The position numbers and the translations under genes were made by a program. Below the pieces are notes generated by a model that worked only from the letters and a program-made list of their open reading frames with translations, made no database searches and was not told the origin of the DNA. From a bacterium (GTDB taxonomy: Bacteria > Planctomycetota > UBA11346), in the NCBI GenBank assembly GCA_020049615.1, contig JAIFKN010000254.1, positions 1 through 6,354 of the forward strand: DNA of 6,354 bases, read 5' to 3'. This document shows, in pieces, positions 1 through 6,299 of this stretch (position 1 is the first letter of the stretch; each line of letters opens with the position of its first letter).

Positions 1-2
1 CC

Positions 3-302
3 CGGTTGCGCGGAGCCGGCTGCCTGCTGCTCAACCAGTCGGTGCTGCTCGCCGGGGTCAATGACGAGGTCGGCGTGCTGGCCGCGCTGTCCGAGCGGCT
101 GGCCGCGCTCGGCGTCCTGCCGTACTATCTGCACCAGCTCGACCGGGTCGCCGGGGCGGCCCACTTCGCCGTGGACGATACGCGTGCGATTTCGCTGCAC
201 CGCGAGCTGCACGCAGGGCTGCCGGGCTGGTTGGTGCCACGGCTGGTGCGCGAGCTGCCAGGCATGCCCGGGAAGATGGGGCTGGGTCTCGACGCGGGCT
301 GA
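3..302 (+). CDS. epmB: EF-P beta-lysylation protein EpmB (lysine 2,3-aminomutase family), C-terminal part only
   Basis: This is the last 99 residues of a gene that begins left of the window; the first whole codon is at base 3. EpmB is a radical-SAM, PLP-dependent enzyme that turns L-lysine into (R)-beta-lysine, which EpmA attaches to a lysine of elongation factor P. Visible family blocks are LNQSVLLAGVND, then LGVLPYYLHQLDRVAGAAHF, and a tail reading LVPRLVRELPGMPGK. The short tail ending soon after GMPGK is the EpmB type, not the longer GGGGKTP tail of clostridial lysine 2,3-aminomutase. The Lys at 273-275 lines up with the PLP-binding lysine. The radical-SAM CxxxCxxC part lies outside the window. 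The stop TGA sits in the loop of a GC hairpin. No efp or epmA gene is visible. The family is certain; EpmB versus a generic KamA-like protein is fairly sure. Confidence 0.88.
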   Translation, partial: RLRGAGCLLLNQSVLLAGVNDEVGVLAALSERLAALGVLPYYLHQLDRVAGAAHFAVDDTRAISLHRELHAGLPGWLVPRLVRELPGMPGKMGLGLDAG

Positions 303-313
303 AGCCCGCGGTC
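291..313 (+). terminator. GC hairpin over the epmB stop codon, terminator-like but without a U-tract
   Basis: Bases 293-299 (CGCGGGC) pair with 304-310 (GCCCGCG) around a TGAA loop, and GAC/GTC can extend the stem past a one-base bulge. The TGA stop lies in the loop. No run of T follows, so it is not a classical intrinsic terminator. It may block 3' exonucleases or act with Rho. Confidence 0.3.
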
Positions 314-353
314 CTGGGTAGCCTCGGCGTAACATTCAGGTGGTCTCATATCT

Positions 354-366
354 TGGGCAAAGCCCA
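354..366 (+). repeat. Short inverted repeat, 5-bp stem
   Basis: TGGGC, loop AAA, GCCCA, lying in the epmB-CDF intergenic region just before a stronger hairpin. A stem this short can occur by chance in GC-rich DNA. It is listed because it is stacked with the next element. Confidence 0.3.
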
Positions 367-374
367 TCCGCCCA

Positions 375-393
375 CGGTTTCGGAACGAAACCG
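375..393 (+). promoter_or_regulatory. Perfect 8-bp inverted repeat (hairpin or operator)
   Basis: CGGTTTCG, loop GAA, CGAAACCG is a perfect 19-base odd palindrome in the intergenic region, about 120 bases before the cation facilitator start. It could be a 3' hairpin of the epmB transcript or a dimer-binding operator for the facilitator gene. It does not match the Fur or Zur consensus that I know. There is no T-run after it, so I do not call it a terminator. Confidence 0.4.
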
Positions 394-424
394 AACTGCG
401 ACAGAGGCCGCGAGAGCAGAGCCC

Positions 425-453
425 CTGAGCAGACGCGCCCGGCTAGCGATAAT
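425..453 (+). promoter_or_regulatory. Possible sigma70-type promoter for the cation facilitator
   Basis: GATAAT at 448-453 is a good -10 element within TAGCGATAAT, unusually AT-rich for this DNA. The hexamer 17 bases upstream (425-430, CTGAGC) is a poor -35. Transcription would start near 460, giving a leader of about 50 bases before the ATG at 511. Confidence 0.25.
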
Positions 454-510
454 CGCTCTCACCGATGCCAAAGGTTGAGGTGGGATGCCGACAGCCAGCA
501 TCCGTCCTCC

Positions 511-1524
511 ATGGCTGATCCGCCGACCACGACCACCCGCAACCGCCGCGTCACGCGCGCTGCGGCGCTGTCGGTCCTGTCGAACACCGTGCTGGTGGTA
601 GCCAAGCTGGTCACCGGCCTGGCCATCGGCTCGGTGGCGGTCATCTCCGAGGCTATCCATAGCGCCGTCGACCTGCTGGCAGCGCTGATCGCCTGGTTCG
701 CAGTGTCCAAGGCCGGCCGGCCGGCCGACGAGGACCACGCCTACGGCCACGGCAAGATCGAGAACCTCTCGGCGGTGATCGAGGCGCTGCTGATCGTCGG
801 CGCCTCGGCCTGGATCATGGTCGAAGCGGTGCACAAGCTGTCGAATCCCGGGAAGGTCGAGGGCGCCGGCTGGGGCTTCCTCGTCATGGGAGCGTCGGCC
901 GGCCTGAACCTGCTGGTCTCGCAATACCTGATGCGCGTCGGCAAGGAGTGCGATTCGATCGCCCTGCAGGCTGACGGCTGGCATCTGCGTACCGACGTCC
1001 TGACCTCGGCCGGGGTCATGCTCGCCTTGGGAGTGATCTGGCTGGGACACCGTTACTGGGGTCTCGACCTGTGGTGGGTCGATCCGGCCGTGGCCATCGC
1101 CGTCGCCATGCTCATCCTCAAGGCCGCCTTCGAACTGACCTGGGAGGCCGGCGGCGATCTGCTCGACCGCGGCCTGCCGCCGGCCGAGCAGGACTGGATC
1201 AAGGGCTTTCTCGGCGGCTTCCAGCCCCGCATCACGGGCTTCCACGACCTGCGTACGCGCAAGGCCGGAGCGCACCGCTTCGTCGATGTGCATGCGGTGG
1301 TCGAGGAGCAGCAGAGCATCGTCCAGGCGCACGAGGTGGCCGAGGAGATGGAGCAGGGCATCATGGCCAAGTTCCCCGGTTCGACCATCACCGTGCACCT
1401 CGACCCCTGCGACGGCCGCTGCCCGCCGCGCTGCCTGGCCGGCTGCCTGCTGGGCAGCGCCAGGCGCAACGCCCTGCGCGCCACCAAGGGACTGGCCCCG
1501 ATCGAGCCGCCACCGGCACAGTGA
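511..1524 (+). CDS. Cation diffusion facilitator (CDF) transporter, probable Zn2+/H+ antiporter, with a Cys4 tail
   Basis: A 337-residue inner-membrane metal exporter that exchanges cytoplasmic divalent metal for protons and normally works as a dimer. Six membrane segments span about residues 17-225, followed by a cytoplasmic metal-sensing domain. The transport site shows HxxxD in helix 2 (H50, D54) and HxxxD in helix 5 (H158, D162), the pattern linked to zinc selectivity; FieF/YiiP-type members have DxxxD in helix 2. The loop DHAYGHGKIE (75-84) is a family hallmark. The tail after VHLDP has cysteines at 300, 304, 308 and 312, a regular CX3CX3CX3C. The ATG at 511 was chosen because the family-like sequence begins there; the open frame extends upstream to about 340 but that part looks non-coding. 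No Shine-Dalgarno lies close to 511; GAGGTGGG is about 26 bases upstream. The nearest downstream gene starts 50 bases after the stop. Family certain, metal inferred. Confidence 0.92.
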   Translation: MADPPTTTTRNRRVTRAAALSVLSNTVLVVAKLVTGLAIGSVAVISEAIHSAVDLLAALIAWFAVSKAGRPADEDHAYGHGKIENLSAVIEALLIVGASAWIMVEAVHKLSNPGKVEGAGWGFLVMGASAGLNLLVSQYLMRVGKECDSIALQADGWHLRTDVLTSAGVMLALGVIWLGHRYWGLDLWWVDPAVAIAVAMLILKAAFELTWEAGGDLLDRGLPPAEQDWIKGFLGGFQPRITGFHDLRTRKAGAHRFVDVHAVVEEQQSIVQAHEVAEEMEQGIMAKFPGSTITVHLDPCDGRCPPRCLAGCLLGSARRNALRATKGLAPIEPPPAQ

Positions 1525-1539
1525 TGCACGGCTTGCCCC

Positions 1540-1568
1540 TTGGTCCGACCGCCGATCCACGCTAGACC
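1540..1568 (+). promoter_or_regulatory. Possible promoter giving a leaderless NSS transporter mRNA
   Basis: TTGGTC (1540-1545), a 17-base spacer and TAGACC (1563-1568) resemble a weak sigma70 promoter. The -10 ends 6 bases before the ATG at 1575, so transcription would start at or next to the start codon. There is no Shine-Dalgarno, and an in-frame TAG at 1563 rules out any earlier start, which fits a leaderless transcript. The -10 matches only about half the consensus. Confidence 0.3.
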
Positions 1569-1574
1569 TCGTCC

Positions 1575-3096
1575 ATGCAATCGTGGACCTCGCGCCTCGG
1601 GGTGATCCTGGCGGTGACCGGCAGCGCGGTCGGACTCGGCAACTTCCTGCGCTTCCCCGGGCTGGTCGCCGAACACGGTGGCGCCTTCATCATCCCCTAC
1701 GCCATCGCCTTCCTGGTCATCGGCCTGGACCATGGGCCGGGCGGGCGGCGCGCGTGGCACGGCGTCCGTCCCAGGCGTGATGCGCGTCCTCGGGGGACGG
1801 CGCATCTACGCCTACCTCGGCGCGCTGGCTCCCGCGATCCCGGTGTTCCTGTGCGGCTTCTACCTCTTCGTCGAGGCCTGGTGCCTGGCCTATGCCTGGA
1901 AATACCTGACCGGCACGGCGCCCGGGGCGGCCGACGCCCTGCCGTCGTTCCTCGCCTGGATCGGCGCCAAGGAGGCGCATGGACATCTGCTCGTGCACGG
2001 TTCGGCTGACCTATGGACCTGCGTCGCCATCGTCGTGGCGCTGAACCTCCTGATCATGTGGTACGGCGTGGCCAAGGGCATCGAACGGGTGTGCACCTGG
2101 GGCATGCCGCTGCTGCTCGCCATCGCCCTGGTCCTGCTGGTGCGGGTGCTGACCCTGGAGCCGGTCGAGGGGCGCAGCGTGCTGCAGGGCCTGGCGGCGA
2201 TGTGGGAGCCGCGCGACCTCGGCGCCAAGCTCGCCAACCACCGCGTCTGGCTCGATGCCGCCGGGCAGATCTTCTTCACCCTGTCGGTGGGCATCGGCAC
2301 CATCACCACCTATGCGGCCTACATGAAGCGCGACGATGACGTCGCCCTGAGCTGCCTGACCGCGGCGAGCGGCAACGAGTTCTGCGAGGTCGCGCTGGGC
2401 GGCATGATCGCGGTGCCAGCGGTATTCGTCTTCCTCGGCTCGGCCTACGCCGACTACACCGGCTCGTCGATCGCCATGGGCTTCTTCGCCCTGCCCGGGG
2501 TGTTCGAGCACATGGCCGGCGGGCGCTGGTTCGGACTCCTCTTCTTCCTGCTGCTGTTCCTCGCCGCGGTGACCAGCTCGATCTCGATGCTGCAGCCGTC
2601 GATGGCATTCTTCGAAGAGGCGCTGGGCTGGGGGCGCAAGCGCTCCGTCGCCCTGCTTGGAGCCATCGTGCTGTGCGGGCTCGGCACGGTGGTATGGGGC
2701 AGCGGCAACACCTCGGCCATCGACACGCTGAACTTCTGGGCCGGCACCCTCGGCATCGCCGTCGTCGCGCTCATCACCACCGGGGTCTTCGCCTGGGTGT
2801 GGGGCGCCGAGCGCGGCGTGACCGAGCTGAAGCGTGGCGCCGAAATCGCCCTGCCGCCGGGGCTCTCCTGGTGCATGCGATTCGTCACGCCAGCGGTGCT
2901 GACGGTGATCATCGGCTGGTTCATCTACGGCGAGGTGCAGAGCCTGCGCCAGGGCGGCGGCGTGCTCACCGCCCTGGCCAAGGACCGCGGCGCCCAGCTG
3001 TCGGTGGCCTGGATGGTGGCGACCTTCATCCTCTACCTGTTCATCGCCCGACGCGGCATGCCACGCTGGGACTCGCTTGCGGAGCGCCGCTCATGA
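1575..3096 (+). pseudogene. LeuT-like neurotransmitter:sodium symporter (NSS) family amino-acid transporter, disrupted by a frameshifting deletion
   Basis: Na+-coupled amino-acid uptake protein of the inner membrane, closely resembling Aquifex LeuT along its whole length. Frame one encodes the start, [13 protein letters not shown]..., with the helix-1 motif [13 protein letters not shown], and runs to about 1725. The rest (WTMGRAGG onward, 456 residues) is in the next frame from 1726 to the stop at 3094-3096. LeuT has six residues (PLMWIE) between the two parts; here they are missing, which equals an approximately 20-base deletion and explains the frame change exactly. Na+ ligands by LeuT alignment are kept: Ala and Asn of helix 1, Thr in FFTLS, Asn at 2374, and Ala/Thr/Ser in AAVTSS near 2572. 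Glu at 2386 (LeuT E290) suggests chloride independence. Pocket changes are Ile at 2293 for F259, Met at 2587 for I359 and Asn at 2731 for gate D404. No Shine-Dalgarno. The downstream frame alone would lack helix 1 and should not transport. Otherwise intact, so a recent lesion or a sequencing error is possible. Confidence 0.88.
1722..1734 (+). other. Deletion/frameshift junction in the NSS transporter
   Basis: Frame one reads GGC CTG up to 1727, and the productive downstream frame resumes as TGG ACC ATG at 1726. Against LeuT (VGI-PLMWIE-WAMGR) six codons plus two bases are absent between C1725 and T1726. CTGG is shared by both sides in frame, consistent with a microhomology deletion. Confidence 0.8.
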
Positions 3097-3245
3097 GCCT
3101 CGCCGGATGGATCACCATGCTTGCCGCCATCGGTGGCGCGACCACGTTGTTCGCCTGGTGCCTGTGGAAAGTACTGCGTACTCCAGGCGCCACCGAGCAC
3201 ATCCACGCCCCGCCCGACATCGAACCGCCCGACCAGCGGGGATGA
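3093..3245 (+). CDS. metS: MetS-like small subunit of NSS family transporter (single-helix membrane protein)
   Basis: A 50-residue protein beginning MSLAGWITMLAAIGG. Residues about 4-26 form one hydrophobic helix, followed by positive K/R residues (WKVLRTP) and a polar, proline-rich tail. Its ATG overlaps the transporter's stop as ATGA, and GGAG at 3081-3084 gives an 8-base spaced ribosome site, so translation is coupled to the transporter. A short one-helix partner directly after an NSS gene is the arrangement known from Corynebacterium MetPS, where MetS is needed for methionine and alanine uptake. Assignment here rests on size, topology, position and the opening GWITML-type sequence, not on a database match. 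Compared with the short MetS proteins I know, the 20-residue soluble tail rich in His, Pro and Asp is longer. Because its partner is frameshifted in this sequence, the protein may be orphaned. Confidence 0.72.
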   Translation: MSLAGWITMLAAIGGATTLFAWCLWKVLRTPGATEHIHAPPDIEPPDQRG

Positions 3246-3320
3246 CTGCTCACCGAGGGGGATCAGGCCGGTTTTCCGCTGGCGGGGCTTGGCGATTTCC
3301 GGATCGTGCCGCCCTACCCT

Positions 3321-3324
3321 GGAG
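3321..3324 (+). promoter_or_regulatory. Ribosome binding site that fixes the FKBP start
   Basis: GGAG with a 5-base spacer before the ATG at 3330. It favours this start over the in-frame GTG at 3306, which would put eight extra residues in front of the signal peptide. Confidence 0.6.
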
Positions 3325-3329
3325 TACGC

Positions 3330-4067
3330 ATGCGCCTTCCCGCGCTCGCCACCCTCGTCCTCATCGCCCATGCCGCCCCGCTCTGCGCCGGCGACGCCCC
3401 CCCCGCCCCGGAAAGCAAGCCCGTGGAAGCAGCCGCCCCCGCCTCCGACAAGAACCAGGACCTGCGCAAGCAGGTCAGCTACCTCGTCGGCATCCGCCTC
3501 AAGGGCATGGTCGACCGCACCGTCGCCGATGGTGACCTCGACCGCGCCGAGCTGCTCAAGGGCCTGGCCGAGGCCGAGGCCGGCACGGCGCAGGAGCCCG
3601 ACCAGGCGACGCAGCAGAGGCTCTTCGAGACCTACGACGGCCAGCTGCAGGCCAAGCGCAACGCCGGCGCAGCCGGCCAGCTCGACGACAACAAGGCCTT
3701 CCTGGCCGAGAACGGCAAGAAGAAGGGCATCACCACCACCGCGAGCGGCCTGCAGTACGAGGTCCTGAGCAAGGGCCCCGAGGGCGGCAAGTCGCCCAAG
3801 TCGAGCAGCCAGGTCCGTGTCCACTACACCGGCACCAAGCGCGATGGTCAGGTCTTCGACAGCAGCGTGCAGCGCGGCGAGCCGGCCGAGTTTCCCCTCG
3901 ATGGCGTGATCAAGGGCTGGACCGAGGGCCTGCAGCTGATGAAGGAAGGCGACAAGTTCCGCTTCACCATCCCCAGCGAGCTGGCCTACGGCGAGCGCGG
4001 CCCCGGCCCGATCGGCCCGAACGCCGTGCTGATCTTCGACGTCGAACTCATCAAGGTCCTGAACTGA
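3330..4067 (+). CDS. Periplasmic FKBP-type peptidyl-prolyl cis-trans isomerase (FkpA/Mip-like)
   Basis: A 245-residue exported folding catalyst that interconverts cis and trans proline bonds in envelope proteins. Residues 1-21 or so ([20 protein letters not shown]) form a Sec signal peptide. A Pro/Ala linker follows, then an alpha-helical FKBP_N-type dimerisation and chaperone region (about 45-130) starting near [15 protein letters not shown]. The isomerase domain is about 140-245 and begins [11 protein letters not shown]. All FKBP pocket residues are present with correct spacing: Y166, F176, D177, F188, V193, I194, W197, Y220 and F236. The Cys in PLCAG is not in a proper lipobox (the residues before it are A-P-L), so a soluble periplasmic protein is more likely than a lipoprotein. 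It stands 84 bases after the small subunit gene and probably has its own promoter, though I see no convincing one. It converges on the minus-strand set with an 11-base gap. Confidence 0.93.
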   Translation: MRLPALATLVLIAHAAPLCAGDAPPAPESKPVEAAAPASDKNQDLRKQVSYLVGIRLKGMVDRTVADGDLDRAELLKGLAEAEAGTAQEPDQATQQRLFETYDGQLQAKRNAGAAGQLDDNKAFLAENGKKKGITTTASGLQYEVLSKGPEGGKSPKSSSQVRVHYTGTKRDGQVFDSSVQRGEPAEFPLDGVIKGWTEGLQLMKEGDKFRFTIPSELAYGERGPGPIGPNAVLIFDVELIKVLN

Positions 4068-4078
4068 AACGCAGATGA

Positions 4079-4480
4079 TCATTCCGCGGTGAGCGGGAGA
4101 TGCCGCAGCCGCGGATCCTCCACCGCGGTTGCCACGAGCGCCAGCGATCCCGGACGGCGCGCGACCGCTTCACGCGCTTCCGCGATGCTGCCGACCAGCA
4201 GCGGCATCGAACCTCCTCCGCTGTAGACGAGCCGTTTCCAGCCGCGCATGAGTCGGCTGTGATCACGACCGACGACGCGGATCAAGGACGCATCGACGGC
4301 AGCGTCGTCCACCAGGATGATCGCGACCGGTTTGCCATCCTCCCAGGTGGTGACGCGGCCGAGGAGCATGTCGCGCACACGTGAGAAGGACAGTTCCGCC
4401 ACGTCGGTGCCGGCGTGGACCAGGGCGACCTGGGCCCAGATCGGAGCGGCCGCCAGCAGGAGCAGGACGGCGAGGCGCAT
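4079..4480 (-). CDS. Small secreted phosphate-binding-protein-like (PstS-like) domain protein
   Basis: A 133-residue protein with a Sec signal peptide (MRLAVLLLLAAAPIWA) and a single short region resembling part of a PstS-type periplasmic binding protein. The clearest block is LLGRVTTWEDGKPVAIILVD (39-58), the usual 'F.G....W.DG..i.pv' segment, followed by a region ending RPGSLALVATAV that corresponds to 'pGaIGYv'. At this length it holds only about half of a normal 300-residue two-lobe binding protein, so it may bind a ligand weakly, pair with another protein, or deliver a ligand to a sensor. Its ATG overlaps the porin stop as TGATG, which implies translational coupling. No ABC permease or ATPase is nearby, so ordinary high-affinity ABC uptake is not supported. 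The substrate is unknown; phosphate is only the family default. The start at 4480 is preferred because it begins the signal peptide. Confidence 0.78.
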   Translation of the reverse strand: MRLAVLLLLAAAPIWAQVALVHAGTDVAELSFSRVRDMLLGRVTTWEDGKPVAIILVDDAAVDASLIRVVGRDHSRLMRGWKRLVYSGGGSMPLLVGSIAEAREAVARRPGSLALVATAVEDPRLRHLPLTAE

Positions 4481-5634
4481 CAGAAGTCCACCGTCGTCTT
4501 CAGCGCCAGGATCTGCCACACGTCGCTGGCGCCGGCTGGTTCGTCCGCCGAACTGACGTTGTAGGTTCCCCGGTTGAACCGGCCCTCCACCTTCAGCGAC
4601 CAGTTCGACGTGGGCATCAGGTTGACCGCCAGCACTCCGGACAGCAGGCGCTGGCCACCGCGATCGTAGGCATCAGCCCATGAGGCTTCGCCGGCGGCAT
4701 GCAGCTCGATCCAACTGCGGACATGCCAGGTGGCGGCGATATAGGCCGCGTCGCTGTCGTCGCGGTAGTCCTGGACGATGCCGTACGGCGCCACGGCGAT
4801 GGTCCCCCGGGCGTAGTTGCGCGAATACTCGGCCGCCACGGTCCAGGCGGAGGATTCCCACACCGCAGAGGCGATGCCGATGACGTAGTCATCGACGGCA
4901 TAGGTGGTCGCTATGCCCAGGCCAGGAGTCCGTCCCGATACGCGGAAGCCATGTGCGTCGCCGATCGAGAGGCGGAATCCGAGTCCCTCCCACGGCGCGT
5001 CCCAATGCACCATGGCGCCGACCGACAGGTCGACCGCGATGTCATCGATCTCCGTGCCGACGCCGGCCTCGCTGAAGTAGCTGCCGAAGCCCATGTCGGG
5101 GTCGAACGGCTTGCTGCCCGCATAGACCTGGTATTCGAACGAGCCGGCACCGCCGGCATCGGCATAGCCATAGATTTTGGCGCCATCGGTGCTGATGAAG
5201 ATATCGCGCGAGCGCAAGGCATAGATGGCGATGGGCAGGAAGACGGGGGTCCGGGCGGCATCGACGTCGAGCACCTCGTTGTAGAGGCCGAGCGGGACCT
5301 TGTACCTGCCGACCTGCACCCCGAAGGCATCGTCGGCCCGCCAATCGGCGTAAGCCCAGTCCAACGTCGGCTTCCCATTGTCGTACCTGCCGAGATCGCG
5401 GGCGAATACCTGGGCGCCGAGACGCAACCGGTCGGCTGGACGAGCCACGGCGTTGACGGCGGCCTCCCAGAAATCGGCGGTGCCCTCGCGCGTATCTCCC
5501 AGCCAGGCGTTGCCCCAGGTCCGGAGATAGCCGAAGCTGGCGTAGCCGTGCGCCTCGATCTCCAGGGCGGCGAACGGGTCGTCGGCGGCCGACATGGCGG
5601 CTGCGAAGAGCAGGATCGCTGCCGTGCGGCGCAC
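4480..5634 (-). CDS. Porin-like outer-membrane beta-barrel protein
   Basis: A 384-residue protein with a signal peptide (MRRTAAILLFAAAMSA, cleavage near ADDP) and long alternating hydrophobic/aromatic strands typical of a barrel. It ends in LALKTTVDF, with the terminal Phe recognised by the BAM insertion machinery. Early blocks are HGYASFGYLRTWGNAWLG, then LRLGAQVFARDLG, a WAYADWR strand and GRYKVPLGLYNEVLDVD. I recognise these as typical of a porin-like family that often sits next to small PstS-like proteins, but I cannot name a solute. The start is GTG at 5634, fixed by GGGAGG five bases upstream. The kinase-fragment stop TAG lies inside that spacer, so the two reading frames are one base apart. 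The stop overlaps the next gene's ATG. A 384-residue open frame on the opposite strand is a shadow. Confidence 0.85.
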   Translation of the reverse strand: MRRTAAILLFAAAMSAADDPFAALEIEAHGYASFGYLRTWGNAWLGDTREGTADFWEAAVNAVARPADRLRLGAQVFARDLGRYDNGKPTLDWAYADWRADDAFGVQVGRYKVPLGLYNEVLDVDAARTPVFLPIAIYALRSRDIFISTDGAKIYGYADAGGAGSFEYQVYAGSKPFDPDMGFGSYFSEAGVGTEIDDIAVDLSVGAMVHWDAPWEGLGFRLSIGDAHGFRVSGRTPGLGIATTYAVDDYVIGIASAVWESSAWTVAAEYSRNYARGTIAVAPYGIVQDYRDDSDAAYIAATWHVRSWIELHAAGEASWADAYDRGGQRLLSGVLAVNLMPTSNWSLKVEGRFNRGTYNVSSADEPAGASDVWQILALKTTVDF

Positions 5635-5635
5635 G

Positions 5636-6298
5636 CTAACCTCCCTCCACCGCGGCGTCGAGGACGCGAGCCAACTCGGCCAGGCGGTATGGCTTGGTCA
5701 GCTGTCCGACGAAGCCGTCATCGCGCAACTGGTCCGGTGAGCTGTCGCGGGCGAAGCCGCTGCATAGGACGACCCTCGCCTGGGCATCGAGCTTCAGCAG
5801 TTCACGCAGGCAGTCGATGCCACGCAGGCGGGGCATCTCCATGTCGACCATGACGACGTCGATCAATTCGCGGTCGCGCGTGAATACCTCGACGCCGTGA
5901 CGGCCATCGACCGCCTCGATGACCTTCCAACCGAGATCCTCCAGCATCAGCCGGGCGCCGGTGCGTACCAGGTCTTCATCGTCGATCAGCAGCACGGTGC
6001 CGCGCTCCGGCCGGTGTTCCGGGGCCGCTGGGCGATGGCGACGTCCCTCCTCGGCATCGGTCAGCGGCAGCAGCAGGCGGAACACCGTGCCCCTGCCGAC
6101 TTCACTCTCCACCGAGATCGAGCCATGATGGTCTCGGACCGTGCCCCAGACGGCGGAGAGTCCGAGACCCGTCCCCTTGCCTACCGGCTTGGTGGTGAAG
6201 AAGGGCTCGAAGATCCTGCCGAGCACCGCCGGGGGGATGCCCGTCCCGGTATCGGCGACGGATATCTTGTGCTGCCTATGCTGATTTCGGACTTCCAT
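5636..6298 (-). CDS. Truncated hybrid histidine kinase: partial HATPase plus receiver domain
   Basis: A 220-residue remnant of a two-component sensor. Residues about 10-80 are the second half of a HATPase_c domain: G1 box DTGTG (16-20), [13 protein letters not shown] and G2 box GTGLGL (42-47). After a linker comes a complete receiver domain (about 100-215) with acidic pair D106/D107, phospho-acceptor D152 in VMVDMEMP, S180 and K202 in TKPY. Missing are all sensor and membrane segments, the HisKA domain with its phospho-accepting His, and the ATP-binding N-box Asn, so it cannot work as a kinase by itself. An in-frame TGA lies only 18 bases upstream of the ATG (12 codons including the stop are not available), and the other two frames through to the window edge show no kinase sequence. 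The start is uncertain: ATG at 6298 or TTG at 6307, neither with a clear ribosome site. Either a decayed gene, or a receiver still expressed and phosphorylated by another kinase. It forms the front of the operon with the porin and the binding-like protein. Confidence 0.82.
   Translation of the reverse strand: MEVRNQHRQHKISVADTGTGIPPAVLGRIFEPFFTTKPVGKGTGLGLSAVWGTVRDHHGSISVESEVGRGTVFRLLLPLTDAEEGRRHRPAAPEHRPERGTVLLIDDEDLVRTGARLMLEDLGWKVIEAVDGRHGVEVFTRDRELIDVVMVDMEMPRLRGIDCLRELLKLDAQARVVLCSGFARDSSPDQLRDDGFVGQLTKPYRLAELARVLDAAVEGG
5640..5648 (-). promoter_or_regulatory. Strong ribosome binding site of the porin gene
   Basis: On the minus strand GGAGGGAGG is followed by TTAGC and the GTG start at 5634. 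The TAG of the upstream gene is embedded in the spacer, so terminating ribosomes can restart directly. This supports the GTG as the true start. Confidence 0.7.
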
Positions 6299-6299
6299 C

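Noticed and set aside
340..510. Upstream extension of the facilitator to the GTG at 340
   Set aside because: The added 57 residues are polar and Arg/Ser-rich without family similarity, cover the hairpins, and have no ribosome site. The family N-terminus starts near 511.
346..1560. 404-codon minus-strand open frame opposite the cation facilitator
   Set aside because: Arg/Gly/Asp-rich shadow text without motifs; the + strand has unmistakable CDF motifs.
1575..1740. Programmed frameshift in the NSS transporter
   Set aside because: The conserved six residues between the two frames are absent from the DNA, and there is no slippery run or stimulatory structure. A deletion explains it better.
3246..3329. 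Promoter for the FKBP gene (TTGGCG ... TACCCT)
   Set aside because: The spacer would be 20 bases and the -10 is weak, so it is not convincing enough to list.
3370..3382. Lipoprotein signal on the FKBP protein
   Set aside because: The Cys near residue 19 follows A-P-L and not a lipobox such as L-A-G, so an ordinary signal peptidase I site is preferred.
3033..4082. 349-codon minus-strand open frame opposite the FKBP gene
   Set aside because: Low-complexity Leu/Ala/Gly/Val-rich product opposite a gene with a full FKBP active site.
4068..4140. Terminator between the convergent FKBP and binding-protein genes
   Set aside because: The gap is only 11 bases. Nearby CCGCGG repeats lie inside the coding region, and there is no T-run on either strand.
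4699..5853. 384-codon open frame on the + strand opposite the porin
   Set aside because: It is antisense to a protein with a signal peptide, a strong ribosome site and a porin-like C-terminus. The translated text shows no family motif. Long antisense frames are expected at this GC content.
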